Shown here: positions 32,939-42,639 of the stretch, one piece after another | Layout: each line of letters begins with the position of its first letter | How positions within the stretch are numbered: the first letter of the stretch is position 1 | NCBI GenBank assembly: GCA_963170125.1 | Contig: CAUJFI010000110.1 | Span: 17,617-81,616, forward strand | Length of the DNA stretch: 64,000 nucleotides | Direction of reading: 5' to 3' | Source: Deinococcota bacterium | Lineage (GTDB): Bacteria > Deinococcota > Deinococci > Deinococcales > Trueperaceae | Translations under genes and position numbers: made by a program | Notes under the pieces: model-generated | The model's database searches: none | What the model was told of the DNA's origin: nothing | Seen by the model: only the letters and a program-made list of their open reading frames with translations

Positions 32939-32971
32939 GCCACCCAGAGTCGTCCACGAACGGAGTCATCC

Positions 32972-34425
32972 ATGCACGTTACTGAAGCGGGTGAGGGCGT
33001 GCTCAGCCAGCGAGCGCCCATCGAGCCCATCTACCGCGAGGTCCTGGCCGACCTCGAGACGCCGCTGACCGCCTACCTGAAGCTGGCCGGCCACCCGTCC
33101 TTCCTCCTCGAGAGCGTTGAGCAGGGCGAGCGCGTCGCGCGCTACTCGTTCATCGGCACGGGCCAGCGACTGCGCATCGAGGCGCGCGGCGACCAGGTCA
33201 CCTTGACGCGCACCACGGGCACGAGCACCGTCACGAGCAAGGACCCCCTGCGCGTCATGTGGGACGAGGTGGTACGCGACACGCATCCCGCCCCCGACCT
33301 ACCCGCCTTCTGGGCCGGCGCCGTCGGCTACGCGAGCTACGACCTCGTGCGCCAGTACGAGCGCCTGCCGGACGCCAACCCCGATGTCATCGGCGCGCCG
33401 GACATGCTGTTCGTCGAGCCCGAGCTGGTGGTCGTGTTCGACCACCTCAAGCGCCGGCTGTTCATCGTCGCGCCGGCCGAGGTAGGCAACGCCGCCGACG
33501 CCGCTAGGGCGTCGGCGCTGGTGGACGCCGCCTACGACCGCCTCCGCGGTCCGTTGCCTGGTGTGCCCGGTGACCGCGCCGGGCGCCTGGCCGAGTTCGT
33601 GCCCAGCTTGTCGCGCGAGGAGTACATGGCGGCGGTGACGCGCGCCGTCGAGTACATCCACGCCGGCGACGTCTTCCAGGTCGTGCCGAGCGTCCGCCTG
33701 TCGGCCGACCTCGGCGCCCACCCGTTCGCCATCTACCGCGCGTTGCGCACCATCAACCCCAGCCCCTACCTCGGCTACCTCGACCTCGGGGGCGTGACGC
33801 TCGTGGCCAGCAGCCCGGAGAGCCTCGTGCGCTCCGACGGCGCGCGGGTCGAGACGCTGCCCATCGCCGGGACGCGACCACGCGGCCGCGACGCCGCGCA
33901 CGACGAGGAGCTGGCGGCCGAGCTGTTGGCAGACGAGAAGGAGCGCGCCGAGCACGTGATGCTCGTCGACCTGGGCCGCAACGACCTCGGCCGGGTCAGC
34001 GCGCCTGGGAGCGTCGAGGTCGTCGACCTCATGCGCGTCGAGCGTTACAGCCACGTCATGCACATCGTCTCCGAGGTCGTGGGGCGGCTAGCGGTCGGTC
34101 GCACGCCCCTAGACGCCCTCTCGGCGACGTTGCCGATGGGCACCGCGTCCGGCGCTCCCAAGGTGCGCGCCATGGAGATCATCGACGAGCTCGAGACCGT
34201 GCGGCGCGGGCCGTACGCCGGCGCCTTCGGCTACCTGGCGGCCGGCGGCGCCATGGACATGGCCCTCACGCTGCGCACCATGGTCGTGAAGGACGGTCGC
34301 ATCCACCTGCAGGCGGGTGCGGGCGTCGTAGCGGACTCGGACCCCGCGGCGGAGTGGCAGGAGTGCATGAACAAGTTGGCCGCGCTGAGGCGTGCCGTGG
34401 AGATGGCGACCCGGGGGCTTGGCTG

Positions 34426-34426
<1 letters not shown>
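32972..34426 (+). CDS. trpE: Anthranilate synthase component I
   Basis: The 484-residue enzyme converts chorismate to anthranilate with TrpG. The N-terminal inhibitor-binding region has FLLESVEQGERVARYSFIG (the LLES motif for Trp feedback). The chorismate-binding C-terminal part shows AVEYIHAGDVFQVVPS, INPSPYLGYLDL, SSPESLVR, IAGTRPRGRD, DLGRNDLGRVS and TLPMGTASGAPKVRAMEIIDELE. It starts at ATG 32972, behind a leader peptide and candidate attenuator, and overlaps trpG by one base (TGATG). It should be controlled by tryptophan supply at transcription and by feedback inhibition. Confidence 0.97.
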
Positions 34427-35028
<602 letters not shown>

Positions 35029-35031
35029 GCC

Positions 35032-35868
35032 GTGGCCGGAGCCGCCCCAGCTGTCTCCGTGGTCGTGCCGACCCACGACCGGCGCGCCCTGCTGGAACGC
35101 AAGCTGCGCGCGTTGGAGGCCGAGCGCGTCGACTTCGAAGTGATCGTGGTCGCCGACGGTTGCAGCGACGGCACGGAGCGTTTTCTCGCCCGTTACGAAC
35201 CGCCCTACGGCTTCTCCTGGTTGACGACGCCGGGCAAGCACGCCGCCTTCGCCCGCAACCAGGGCGCGCGCGTGGCGCGTGGCGCGGTCCTGCTCTTCAG
35301 CGACGACGATGTGATCCCCCGCCCCGGCTGGGTGGCGGCGAACCTCGCACTCCACAAGGCGCCGATGCGGGTCGGCTTGAGCCGGGAGGCGCTCCCCGAC
35401 CACTTGAGCGAGGGTTGGACGCTCAAGGTCGTGCGCGGCTGGTGGAACGTCGTCAGCCGCTCGCTGAGCGTGCCCGCCGCCCTGTTCTGGGAGGTGGGCG
35501 GTTACGACGCGAGCTTCTCCTCCTACGGCGGCGAGGACCCCGACCTCGCGCTGCGCCTCAAGGCGGCGGGCGCCGTGTTCGAGCTGCTGCCGGAGGTGCT
35601 CGTCGAGCACTGGGACGAGGGTTTCCTGGACCACCTGGAAGCCAAGGCCGGCTCGGCCGGGGCGGCGCACGTGCGCGTGTGGCGCAAGCATCCACGGCGC
35701 GAGGTCGCCTTCGCCCTTGGTGTCCACCCGCTGTCGCTCGCCTTGAAGCGGGCGCTGCTCTCCACGGCCGCCAAGCCGTTCTGGGACGACGCCCATTACC
35801 GCTACGAGCGGGCGTACGCCGCGGCCGCGCGGCGCGCGCTCGCGGAAGGAGCTGGACCCACGCGATGA
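35032..35868 (+). CDS. Family 2 glycosyltransferase embedded in the trp operon
   Basis: The 278-residue GT-A protein has VSVVVPTHDRRALLERKLRA, VIVVADGCSDGTE, the acidic metal motif LLFSDDDVIPRPGW and the acceptor-side GGYDASFSSYGGEDPDLALRLK. It has no clear membrane helix, so it is cytoplasmic or peripheral and transfers a sugar to an unknown envelope acceptor. It starts with GTG three bases after trpG and overlaps trpD by four bases (ATGA). It is therefore transcribed and probably translated with the tryptophan genes. The reason for this placement is unknown. Confidence 0.9.
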   Translation: MAGAAPAVSVVVPTHDRRALLERKLRALEAERVDFEVIVVADGCSDGTERFLARYEPPYGFSWLTTPGKHAAFARNQGARVARGAVLLFSDDDVIPRPGWVAANLALHKAPMRVGLSREALPDHLSEGWTLKVVRGWWNVVSRSLSVPAALFWEVGGYDASFSSYGGEDPDLALRLKAAGAVFELLPEVLVEHWDEGFLDHLEAKAGSAGAAHVRVWRKHPRREVAFALGVHPLSLALKRALLSTAAKPFWDDAHYRYERAYAAAARRALAEGAGPTR

Positions 35869-36902
35869 CTGGACTTCCTATCGGCGAGCTGCTCAACCGG
35901 ATCTTCGACGGCGAGACGTTGGACAGGCAGATGGCGAGGGACGTCCTCGGCAGGCTCATGGACGGGCAGCTCTCGCAGGTTCAGGCGTCGGCCCTGCTGG
36001 CGGCGCTGCGCATGCGGGGCGAGACCGTGGAGGAGATCACGGGCTTCGCGGAGGCCATGCGCGCGCGGGCCATCCGGGTCCCGGTGAGCGTCGACGGCCC
36101 GTTGGTCGACACCTGCGGCACGGGCGGCACGGGCGTCGACACGATCAACATCAGCACGACGGCCATGTTCGTCGCCGCGGCCGGGGGCGCGCGGCTCGCC
36201 AAGCACGGCAACGTCGGCGTGACGCGCAAGTCGGGTTCGGCGAACGTTCTGGCCGAGCTCGGCGCGGACCTGGACGCGAGCCCGGAGCGCCTCGCCGAGT
36301 CCGTCGCGGTCACCGGCATGGCCTTCATCTTCGCGCGCCGCTTCCACCCCGCCATGGGGTTCGTCGCGCCCATCCGCGCCGACCTGCAGGCTCGCACCAT
36401 CTTCAACAACTTGGGGCCGCTCACCAACCCGGCTGGCGCCGACCGCCAGCTCATGGGCGTCTACGACCCGCGCCTAACCGAGACCCTGGCGGCCGTCCTG
36501 CGCGGCCTGGGGTTGAAGCGCGCCCTCGTCGTGCACGGCGACGTCATCGACGACTTCACCGTGACGGGGCCGAGCAAGGTGACTGAGCTCGCGGAGGACG
36601 GCGGTCTGACCACCTACGTGGTCACGCCGGAGGAGGTGGGCCTCGGCCGGCACCCGCTGGCGAGCTTCGCCGGCGGCGACCCCGCGACGAACGCCGGGCA
36701 CCTGCGCGCCGTGCTCGCGGGGGAGGCCGGACCCGGCATGCGCGACGTGACGCTCTTCAACGCCGGCGCCGCCCTCTACCTCGCCGAGCGCGCCGGCACG
36801 CTGGCGGAGGGCGTCGCTCTCGCAGCCGAAGCGTTGGACAGCGGGGCGGCGCTCGCCAAGCTCGAGGAGTACCTCGGCTTCTCACGGCGTCCGGCGGCTT
36901 GA
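35865..36902 (+). CDS. trpD: Anthranilate phosphoribosyltransferase
   Basis: The 345-residue enzyme transfers phosphoribose from PRPP to anthranilate. It shows the small alpha domain (LLNRIFDGETLDRQMARDV), the PRPP loop VDTCGTGGTGVDTINIST, KHGNVGVTRKSGSANVLAELG, and MGFVAPIRADLQARTIFNNLGPLTNPA. The start ATG overlaps the glycosyltransferase stop, so an upstream in-frame extension was discarded. trpC, trpF, trpB and trpA are not in this window. In Thermus-group genomes trp genes are often split, so this is not surprising. Confidence 0.97.
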   Translation: MTGLPIGELLNRIFDGETLDRQMARDVLGRLMDGQLSQVQASALLAALRMRGETVEEITGFAEAMRARAIRVPVSVDGPLVDTCGTGGTGVDTINISTTAMFVAAAGGARLAKHGNVGVTRKSGSANVLAELGADLDASPERLAESVAVTGMAFIFARRFHPAMGFVAPIRADLQARTIFNNLGPLTNPAGADRQLMGVYDPRLTETLAAVLRGLGLKRALVVHGDVIDDFTVTGPSKVTELAEDGGLTTYVVTPEEVGLGRHPLASFAGGDPATNAGHLRAVLAGEAGPGMRDVTLFNAGAALYLAERAGTLAEGVALAAEALDSGAALAKLEEYLGFSRRPAA

Positions 36903-37022
36903 GCTCGGGGCGGTCGGCGCGGCGGACCTCCGGTCGCGCCGTTGAGGCCGGTCGGCGCGGCGCCGGGTGGCGTGGGCGGCCCCGGCGTCGTCGAGCCGGC
37001 GTCACGGCTCATCTGCGGTTGC

Positions 37023-37028
37023 TAGCAT
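37023..37028 (+). promoter_or_regulatory. -10 element TAGCAT, leaderless spacing
   Basis: TAGCAT ends 7 nt before GTG 37036 of the PBP gene and overlaps an in-frame ATG at 37027, which therefore is unlikely to be the start. The 133-nt gap 36903-37035 holds a 14-bp direct repeat (CGGTCGGCGCGGCG) and no gene. Confidence 0.5.
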
Positions 37029-37035
37029 GGTGGGC

Positions 37036-39234
37036 GTGAAGCTCGTCCAAGGCCTGTTCCTGCTGCTCTTGACGGCCGCGCTGTCGGTCGGCGCGCTGCT
37101 GGCCTCCTCGGGGCTGAAGTGGGCCCAGGAGCTGCCGTCGCTCGAGTCGCTGGACGCGCTCGAGTTCTCCGCCACCTCGCAGGTGTTCGCCCGCGACGGC
37201 GTGACGCCCATCGGGGCCATCGTGCCCGTCACGGGCGAGGGGCGCGAGTCCACCAACCGCATCCCCGTGCGCCTCGACGAGGTGTCGCCCGCCGCGCTGC
37301 AGGCCATCGTCGCCTACGAGGACGACCAGTTCTACCGCCACTACGGCGTCGATGCGCCCGGCTTCTTCAGGGCCGTCTACGAGGAGTTCCTCGGCGACGC
37401 CTCGCGCGGCGGCTCGACCATCACGACGCAGGTCATCAAGAACCTCGTGTTGCACGACATCCGCTCGGAACGGTCCCTGGAGCGCAAGATCAAGGAGATC
37501 ATGCTGGCCCTCGAGCTCGAGCGGCGCCTCACCAAGCCCGAGATCTTGCAGCGTTACATCAACATGGTCTTCTGGGGCGGCAACGTCTACGGCATCCGCG
37601 CCGCGGCCCAGACGTACTTCGGCAAAGACCCCATCGAGCTGAACCTCGCGGAAGGGCTGTACCTCGCCCGGCTCATCCCGGCCCCGAACGCGCGCCACGA
37701 CGACCTTCCCACGACCCGCCGCAGCATCCGTGAGGTCCTCGACAAGATGGTGAGGCAGGGCACTATCAGCTCGGAGATGGCCGAGCGCGCCTGGCGCTAC
37801 CCCCTCGAGCCACTCGGTTGGGACGTCACCTACGACGGTGCAGGCAACATCGTAACGGCCGTCAGGACCGGGGCCGAGGTCGTCGTCCAGTCGAGCGTCA
37901 GCTCGGACCTGTCGCGCGCCGTCCTGATCGCCGTGCGCAACTGGCTGACCGAGCGGTACGGCGAGAGCGTCGTGTTCAGCAGCGGCGGCCTCCGGGTGAC
38001 CACCACCATCGACGTGCAGGCGCAAGTGGCGGCCAACCAGGCGAGCCTGAGCGGTGAGGTCCCGCCGGGCGCCCAGATGGCGCTGGTCGGCATCGACCCG
38101 AGCACGGGGGCCGTGCTCGCCATGGTGGGGCAGAAGCTCGTCGACGGCGTCGCTCCGGGCGAGTTCAACCGCGCCACCCAGGCGTTGCGGCAGCCGGGCA
38201 GCTCGTTCAAGCCCATCGTTTACGCGACAGCCATCGAGCAGGGCGCCATGAACCAGTCGACCATCCTGGTCGACGAGCCGACGAAGTTCCAGATCCGCGG
38301 ACAGGCGCCGTACGAACCCGGTAACCACGACCACACCTACGACGGCTTCCAGACCATCAGGGCGAGCCTCAACCGGAGCCGCAACATCCCGGCCGTCAAG
38401 GCCCTCGAGGCGGCCGGCGTCGACGCCGTCGCGGAGAAGGCGCGCGAGCTCGGTTACAACGTGATGCCCTACTACGCCATGGCGCTGGGCTCCTTCGAGG
38501 CCACGCCCCTGCAGCACACGGCCGCGATGGCCGCCTTCGCGAACGGTGGCGTGTACATCGAGCCGTACTTCATCGAGCGCGTCGAGGACTCCGACGGCAA
38601 CGTCCTCTACCAGGCCGAGCCCCGCTCCGCGCGCGTCTGGAGCGAGCAGACGGCCTACATCATGCTCGACATGATGCACGGCAACGTCGTCGATCGCGAG
38701 CCGGCCTTCGGGCTCTCGAACCGCGCCGCCGTCCCGGGCCGCTGGATCGCCGGGAAGACTGGCACGACCAACGATGAGGTCGATATCTGGTTCGTCGGCA
38801 TGACGCCCGGCATGGTGGCGAGCGTGTGGATCGGCAAGGACGACGCCACGAGCCTGCCGAGCCGCATGACGCTGAGCAACGGCAACACCGACCAGGTCAA
38901 CAGCTCGCGCCAGCCCATCTACATCTGGAACGACTTCGTCACCGCGGCCTTGCGGGGGAGCCCGGCCACGGGTGACGGCTTCCCGGTCCCAGAAGGCGTC
39001 GTCTTCAAGGACATGGACCTGAAGACGGGCGCCGTCGGCGGCGGCGGGGTGCGCGCCGCGTTCCGCTCGACCGATCAGGCGGTCGGCGGCGGCATCGACG
39101 CGGCCATCAAGCTCAGCCTCCCGATAGACACCGCCACGGGGAAGCGGGCCACGGTCGACACCCCTCCCGACCGCATCGAGATCATCGAGGTCGACCCGCG
39201 CGACGTGGGGAACTACCTCGAAGGCACGGGCTGA
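37036..39234 (+). CDS. Class A penicillin-binding protein, transglycosylase/transpeptidase
   Basis: The protein has about 732 residues. One N-terminal membrane helix (LFLLLLTAALSVGALLAS) anchors it. The glycosyltransferase domain has IVAYEDDQFYRHYGVD (catalytic Glu), RGGSTITTQVIKNL and INMVFWGGNVYGIRAAAQTYFGK. The transpeptidase has the Ser-x2-Lys motif PGSSFKP (about residue 389), the SRN motif and GKTGTTND (about residue 574). It polymerises and crosslinks peptidoglycan outside the membrane. A TAGCAT element sits 7 nt before GTG 37036, which decides the start over ATG 37027. The C-terminal tail after the KTG box is short. Confidence 0.95.
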   Translation: MKLVQGLFLLLLTAALSVGALLASSGLKWAQELPSLESLDALEFSATSQVFARDGVTPIGAIVPVTGEGRESTNRIPVRLDEVSPAALQAIVAYEDDQFYRHYGVDAPGFFRAVYEEFLGDASRGGSTITTQVIKNLVLHDIRSERSLERKIKEIMLALELERRLTKPEILQRYINMVFWGGNVYGIRAAAQTYFGKDPIELNLAEGLYLARLIPAPNARHDDLPTTRRSIREVLDKMVRQGTISSEMAERAWRYPLEPLGWDVTYDGAGNIVTAVRTGAEVVVQSSVSSDLSRAVLIAVRNWLTERYGESVVFSSGGLRVTTTIDVQAQVAANQASLSGEVPPGAQMALVGIDPSTGAVLAMVGQKLVDGVAPGEFNRATQALRQPGSSFKPIVYATAIEQGAMNQSTILVDEPTKFQIRGQAPYEPGNHDHTYDGFQTIRASLNRSRNIPAVKALEAAGVDAVAEKARELGYNVMPYYAMALGSFEATPLQHTAAMAAFANGGVYIEPYFIERVEDSDGNVLYQAEPRSARVWSEQTAYIMLDMMHGNVVDREPAFGLSNRAAVPGRWIAGKTGTTNDEVDIWFVGMTPGMVASVWIGKDDATSLPSRMTLSNGNTDQVNSSRQPIYIWNDFVTAALRGSPATGDGFPVPEGVVFKDMDLKTGAVGGGGVRAAFRSTDQAVGGGIDAAIKLSLPIDTATGKRATVDTPPDRIEIIEVDPRDVGNYLEGTG

Positions 39235-39276
39235 GACGACTGTGGCGGCGGGCAGGAGCAGGGAAGGAACAGGACG

Positions 39277-40188
39277 ATGAACGCGCTTCAGAACGAGACC
39301 CTAACCGCGGTAGCCGGCCTGCGCGTCGGCCACTACACGGACCTGGAGGCCCGCACGGGCTGCACGGTCGTCCTCACGCCGGCGGGCGGCTGCGTGGCCT
39401 CGGGCGTAGCGCTTGGCCCCGCGCCCGGCTCGCGCGAGTACGTCCTGTTGCAGCCCGACAAGACGGTCCAGGCGGTCGACGCTGTCGTGCTGACCGGCGG
39501 CAGCGCTTTCGGGCTCGCCTCGGCCGATGGCGTCATGTGCTGGCTCGAGGAGCAAGGCCGCGGCTTCGACACGGGCGTGGCTCGCGTGCCCATCGTGCCG
39601 GCCGCCGTCCTCTTCGACCTGGCAGTCGGCTCCGCCAAGGTCCGCCCGGACGCAGCGGCGGGGCGCGCCGCGGCCGAGGCCGCCACCGACGCGCCCGTCG
39701 CGCAAGGGCGCGTGGGCGCCGGCACGGGGGCGACGGTCGGCAAGCTGCGCGGGCCGGGCAACGCCACCGACAGCGGCCTCGGCAGTCACGCCGCGCTCGT
39801 CGGCGGGGCGGTCGTCGCGGCCATCGGCATCAGCAACGCCGCCGGCAACGTGATCGACCCCGACACGGGCAATCTCGTGGCCGGGGTACCGGAGACGCTG
39901 GGTCTCGCCGCCGCGGCCGGCTTCGCCGCCATGCCCGGCAGCAACACGACGCTGGTGCTCGTCGCCACCGACGCCCCGATCACGAAGGCCCAGGCCAACG
40001 CGCTCGCGACGAGCGCGCATATCGGCATCGCGAGGGTGACGCGACCGTCACACACGGTGTTCGACGGCGACAGCGCCTTCGTGCTCTCGACCGGCACGGG
40101 TCCGGAGGTCCCGCTCGCGGCCCTCTCCGTCGCCGTGCAGGAGGTGGTGGCGGCCGCGCTCGTCAAGGGCGTGCTGGCCGGTCGCTGA
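39277..40188 (+). CDS. P1 (DmpA-like) family peptidase
   Basis: The 303-residue protein has the P1 peptidase opening TAVAGLRVGHYTDLEARTGC and then VVLTGGSAFGLASADGVMCWLEEQGRGF. It also has RVGAGTGATVGKLRG, SHAALVGGAVVAAIGISNAAGNVIDP and a final TDAPITKAQANALATSAHIGIAR. The family contains autoprocessed N-terminal nucleophile aminopeptidases such as DmpA. It has no signal peptide. An AAGGAA lies before the ATG. It follows the PBP gene by 42 nt and may be co-transcribed with it. Substrate is likely a D- or beta-aminoacyl peptide, by analogy only. Confidence 0.9.
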   Translation: MNALQNETLTAVAGLRVGHYTDLEARTGCTVVLTPAGGCVASGVALGPAPGSREYVLLQPDKTVQAVDAVVLTGGSAFGLASADGVMCWLEEQGRGFDTGVARVPIVPAAVLFDLAVGSAKVRPDAAAGRAAAEAATDAPVAQGRVGAGTGATVGKLRGPGNATDSGLGSHAALVGGAVVAAIGISNAAGNVIDPDTGNLVAGVPETLGLAAAAGFAAMPGSNTTLVLVATDAPITKAQANALATSAHIGIARVTRPSHTVFDGDSAFVLSTGTGPEVPLAALSVAVQEVVAAALVKGVLAGR

Positions 40189-40214
40189 GGCGGAGGCGCC
40201 CCGCGGCGCGGGCG

Positions 40215-41378
40215 TCAGCGACCGACGCGGTAGATCATGCCGCTGTCGTACGCGGCGATGTACAGCTCGCCCGCGGCGTCCTCGCCGAAGGTGCTCACGT
40301 TGAAGCCCGTCTCGAACAGGGGCCTGGGCGCCCAGCCGTCCGCCGCGCTCGTGCTCCAGACGCGGCCGGACACGAAGTCGGCGAACACGTAGTTGCCCTG
40401 GAGCGCCGGCACCTCGGCGCCGCGATAGACGTAGCCGCCCGTTATCGACGTGCCCCACTGCGGGCCGTGCGGGTACTCGAGGACGGGGAGCGTGAGCCCG
40501 GTCTGGTCGCAACTCGAGGCCGCGTAGCAGTGCAGGCCCTCCATGACCTTCCAGCCGTAGTTGAGCCCGCCGGCCGTGCCGGCCGGTGTGAAGTTGACTT
40601 CCTCGTAGGCGTCCTGGCCGACGTCGGCGATGTAGAGGTCGCCGGTGTCCCTGTCGAACGAGAAGCGCCACGGGTTGCGGATCCCGTACGCCCAGATCTC
40701 GGGCAGGGCGCCGTCCCGCTCGACGAACGGGTTGTCGCTCGGCACGGCGTAACCGCGCTCGCCCGACACGTCGAGGCGTAGGAGCTTGCCGAGGAAGGTG
40801 CCGAGGCTCTGGCCGTTGCCTTGCGGGTCGCCGCCGCTGCCGCCGTCGCCGAGCCCGACGTAGAGGAAGCCGTCCGGCCCGAAGGCGATCTGGCCGCCGT
40901 TGTGGTTGGAGTACGGCTGGGCCTGCGTGAGCAGGACCTCCTCGGACTCCGGGTTGGCGCGGTCGGGGTTCCCCGGCGTGACCGTGAAGCGCGACAGCAC
41001 GGTCTGTCCGCCGTTGCCCGTGTAATACACGTAGAAGCGCCCGGTCGCCCCGTAGTCGACGGGGAAGGCGAGGCCGAGCAGGCCGCGCTCGCCGCCCGTG
41101 CTGAGCTCGCCGGAGAGGTCAAGGAACGGTTCGCGGAGCAGCTCGCCGCTACGGACGATGCGGATGGCGCCGCTCTGCTCCGCCACGAACAGGCGTTCGT
41201 CGCCGGCGTTCGTGATCACAACGGGCTGCCTGAGCCCGTCGGCCACTGGCACGAGTCGTTGCGCGACGACGTTCTGCGTGCAGGCTGCCAGTGCCAACGT
41301 GATGGCGAGGGCGGTCAGCGCGCCGGCGTAAGCGCCGAGGCCGTACCGGCGCTGAGGGAGAGTGGGCTGCTCGGACAT
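40215..41378 (-). CDS. PQQ-dependent sugar dehydrogenase-like lipoprotein
   Basis: The 387-residue protein carries a lipoprotein signal with lipobox LAAC (Cys about residue 33), so it is anchored outside the membrane. The glucose/sorbosone dehydrogenase propeller follows: GLRQPVVITNAGDERLFVAEQSG, GERGLLGLAFPVDYG, SNHNGGQIAFGPDGFLYVGLGDGGSGGD, IWAYGIRNPWRFSFD and DLYIADVGQDAYEEVN. These are typical of soluble PQQ aldose dehydrogenases (Asd/YliI). It would oxidise sugars or similar alcohols outside the cytoplasm. A TAGGCT element inside the end of trmH, 6 nt before its ATG, could give it its own promoter. Confidence 0.93.
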   Translation of the reverse strand: MSEQPTLPQRRYGLGAYAGALTALAITLALAACTQNVVAQRLVPVADGLRQPVVITNAGDERLFVAEQSGAIRIVRSGELLREPFLDLSGELSTGGERGLLGLAFPVDYGATGRFYVYYTGNGGQTVLSRFTVTPGNPDRANPESEEVLLTQAQPYSNHNGGQIAFGPDGFLYVGLGDGGSGGDPQGNGQSLGTFLGKLLRLDVSGERGYAVPSDNPFVERDGALPEIWAYGIRNPWRFSFDRDTGDLYIADVGQDAYEEVNFTPAGTAGGLNYGWKVMEGLHCYAASSCDQTGLTLPVLEYPHGPQWGTSITGGYVYRGAEVPALQGNYVFADFVSGRVWSTSAADGWAPRPLFETGFNVSTFGEDAAGELYIAAYDSGMIYRVGR

Positions 41379-41384
41379 GCCTAG

Positions 41385-41390
41385 AGCCTA
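41385..41390 (-). promoter_or_regulatory. -10-like element TAGGCT overlapping the trmH stop
   Basis: On the minus strand TAGGCT ends 6 nt before the ATG of the PQQ dehydrogenase gene and includes the trmH stop codon. It is a weak candidate because TAG also serves as the stop. Confidence 0.35.
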
Positions 41391-42020
41391 GTCGATATCC
41401 TCCGTGAGGCCGGTGAGCGGAGGCTCAACCTCCTCTAAGGTCGCCCAGCGCGGCAACCACCTGAGGGTGAGTTCCCGGAGCTCCCGCTCGCTCAGGCTCG
41501 GACGGTCGTACATGCCGGCCGCGAGGCGCTGGCGCTGGGCCTCGAAGAGGATCACGGCCGCCGCCACGCTCACGTTGAGCGACTGCACCATGCCAAGCAT
41601 CGGGATGATCACGTGCTGGTCCGCGAGCTCCGCGGCCCGAGGGCTGACGCCGTCCTTCTCGTTGCCGAGGAGGACGGCGCAGGGCACGGTGTAGTCCACC
41701 GCCCGGTAATCGACCGCCTCGGCCGAGAGGTGCGCGGCGTAGATCCGCTTCCCGCTCGCCTGCATGGTGGCGACGGCGGTGGCGATGTCGGGGTGCACCA
41801 CCAGGTCGACCCACTTGTCCGCGCTGGCGCTCGTGGCGCTGAAGGTGGCCACACCCCCGGTCGGCTTGACGGCGTGCACCGTGCCGATGCCGACGGCGTC
41901 GCAACTCCTAAGGATGGCCGAGAGGTTGTGCGGCTTGTGCACTTCCTCGGCGAGCACTGTCAGGTCCTGCTGGCGCTTCGCTAGGACATCGTGGATGCGC
42001 TCACGGCGCCGCAAGGTCAT
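41388..42020 (-). CDS. trmH: tRNA (guanosine-18-2'-O)-methyltransferase
   Basis: The 210-residue SPOUT methyltransferase has [22 protein letters not shown], motif 1 [17 protein letters not shown], motif 2 [13 protein letters not shown] and motif 3 [27 protein letters not shown]. It methylates G18 in the D-loop of tRNAs using AdoMet. Length and the compact C-terminal tail match TrmH rather than the TrmL or rRNA branches. TATCCT lies 6 nt before the ATG, suggesting a leaderless mRNA. It is divergent from the ybaK-type gene. Confidence 0.93.
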   Translation of the reverse strand: MTLRRRERIHDVLAKRQQDLTVLAEEVHKPHNLSAILRSCDAVGIGTVHAVKPTGGVATFSATSASADKWVDLVVHPDIATAVATMQASGKRIYAAHLSAEAVDYRAVDYTVPCAVLLGNEKDGVSPRAAELADQHVIIPMLGMVQSLNVSVAAAVILFEAQRQRLAAGMYDRPSLSERELRELTLRWLPRWATLEEVEPPLTGLTEDID

Positions 42021-42026
42021 GGGCCG

Positions 42027-42032
42027 AGGATA
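42027..42032 (-). promoter_or_regulatory. -10 element TATCCT, leaderless spacing (trmH)
   Basis: On the minus strand TATCCT ends 6 nt before the trmH ATG, with no Shine-Dalgarno between. Confidence 0.6.
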
Positions 42033-42075
42033 ACCGGCCGCCCGGCGAATGGGGCGGCGGCTCGCCGAACTGGGT

Positions 42076-42081
42076 TATTGT
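42076..42081 (+). promoter_or_regulatory. -10 element TATTGT, leaderless spacing
   Basis: TATTGT ends 6 nt before the ATG of the YbaK-type gene. It fixes the start over an in-frame upstream ATG at 42049. Confidence 0.6.
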
Positions 42082-42087
42082 GCTCGG

Positions 42088-42591
42088 ATGTCGTTGCAGG
42101 CCGTGAAAGATCACCTCAGGCGGTTCGGGAAGGCGGAAGCGGTCCTGGAGTTCGCGGAGTCGAGCGCCACGGTGGCGCTGGCGGCCGAGAAGGTGGGGAC
42201 GGAGCCTGCCCGGATCGCGAAGACCCTGGCGTTCTACGACCCGGAAGACCAGACGCGCGCGCTCCTGGTGGTGGCCGCCGGCGACGCCCGGCTCCACAAC
42301 GGCTCGTTCAAGCGTCGTTTCGGGGGCAAGCCGAAGATGGTGGCGTCGGAGGACGTCGAGGCGCTGACCGGCCACCCCGTTGGTGGCGTGTGCCCGTTCG
42401 CCAACCCGGACGGCGTCAGTGTCTACCTCGACGAGTCGTTGCGGCGCTTCGACGTCGTCTACCCCGCCGCCGGCACGGCGGCGTCGGCCGTGGCGTTAAC
42501 CCCGGCCGAGCTAGAGGTCGCCGCCCGCCCGGCCGGGTGGGTGGAGGTCTCGAACGGCTGGCGTGTCGACGGGGTCGAGGCCACCCAGTGA
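42088..42591 (+). CDS. YbaK/EbsC family aminoacyl-tRNA deacylase
   Basis: The 167-residue protein has the YbaK/ProX fold: SSATVALAAEKVGTEPARIAKTLAF, LLVVAAGDARLHNGSFKRRFG with the conserved Lys, and GKPKMVASEDVEALTGHPVGGVCPF. Members remove mischarged amino acids from tRNA, notably Cys or Ala from tRNA-Pro. The YbaK versus ProXp-ala branch is not resolved. TATTGT 6 nt before the ATG supports a leaderless transcript divergent from trmH. Confidence 0.9.
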   Translation: MSLQAVKDHLRRFGKAEAVLEFAESSATVALAAEKVGTEPARIAKTLAFYDPEDQTRALLVVAAGDARLHNGSFKRRFGGKPKMVASEDVEALTGHPVGGVCPFANPDGVSVYLDESLRRFDVVYPAAGTAASAVALTPAELEVAARPAGWVEVSNGWRVDGVEATQ

Positions 42592-42639
42592 GCCGCGCGC
42601 GAACCCTTGGCGAGCCGCGCGCAGCTCACTCGTAGGAGG

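Noticed and set aside
36903..37022. 14-bp direct repeat CGGTCGGCGCGGCG in the gap before the PBP gene
   Set aside because: Two copies of a GC-only string in this composition are easily expected by chance, and no palindrome or phasing supports a site.
41385..41390. Leaderless promoter for the PQQ dehydrogenase
   Set aside because: Kept only as a weak feature and not counted among the strong leaderless cases, because the TAG of TAGGCT is also the trmH stop codon.
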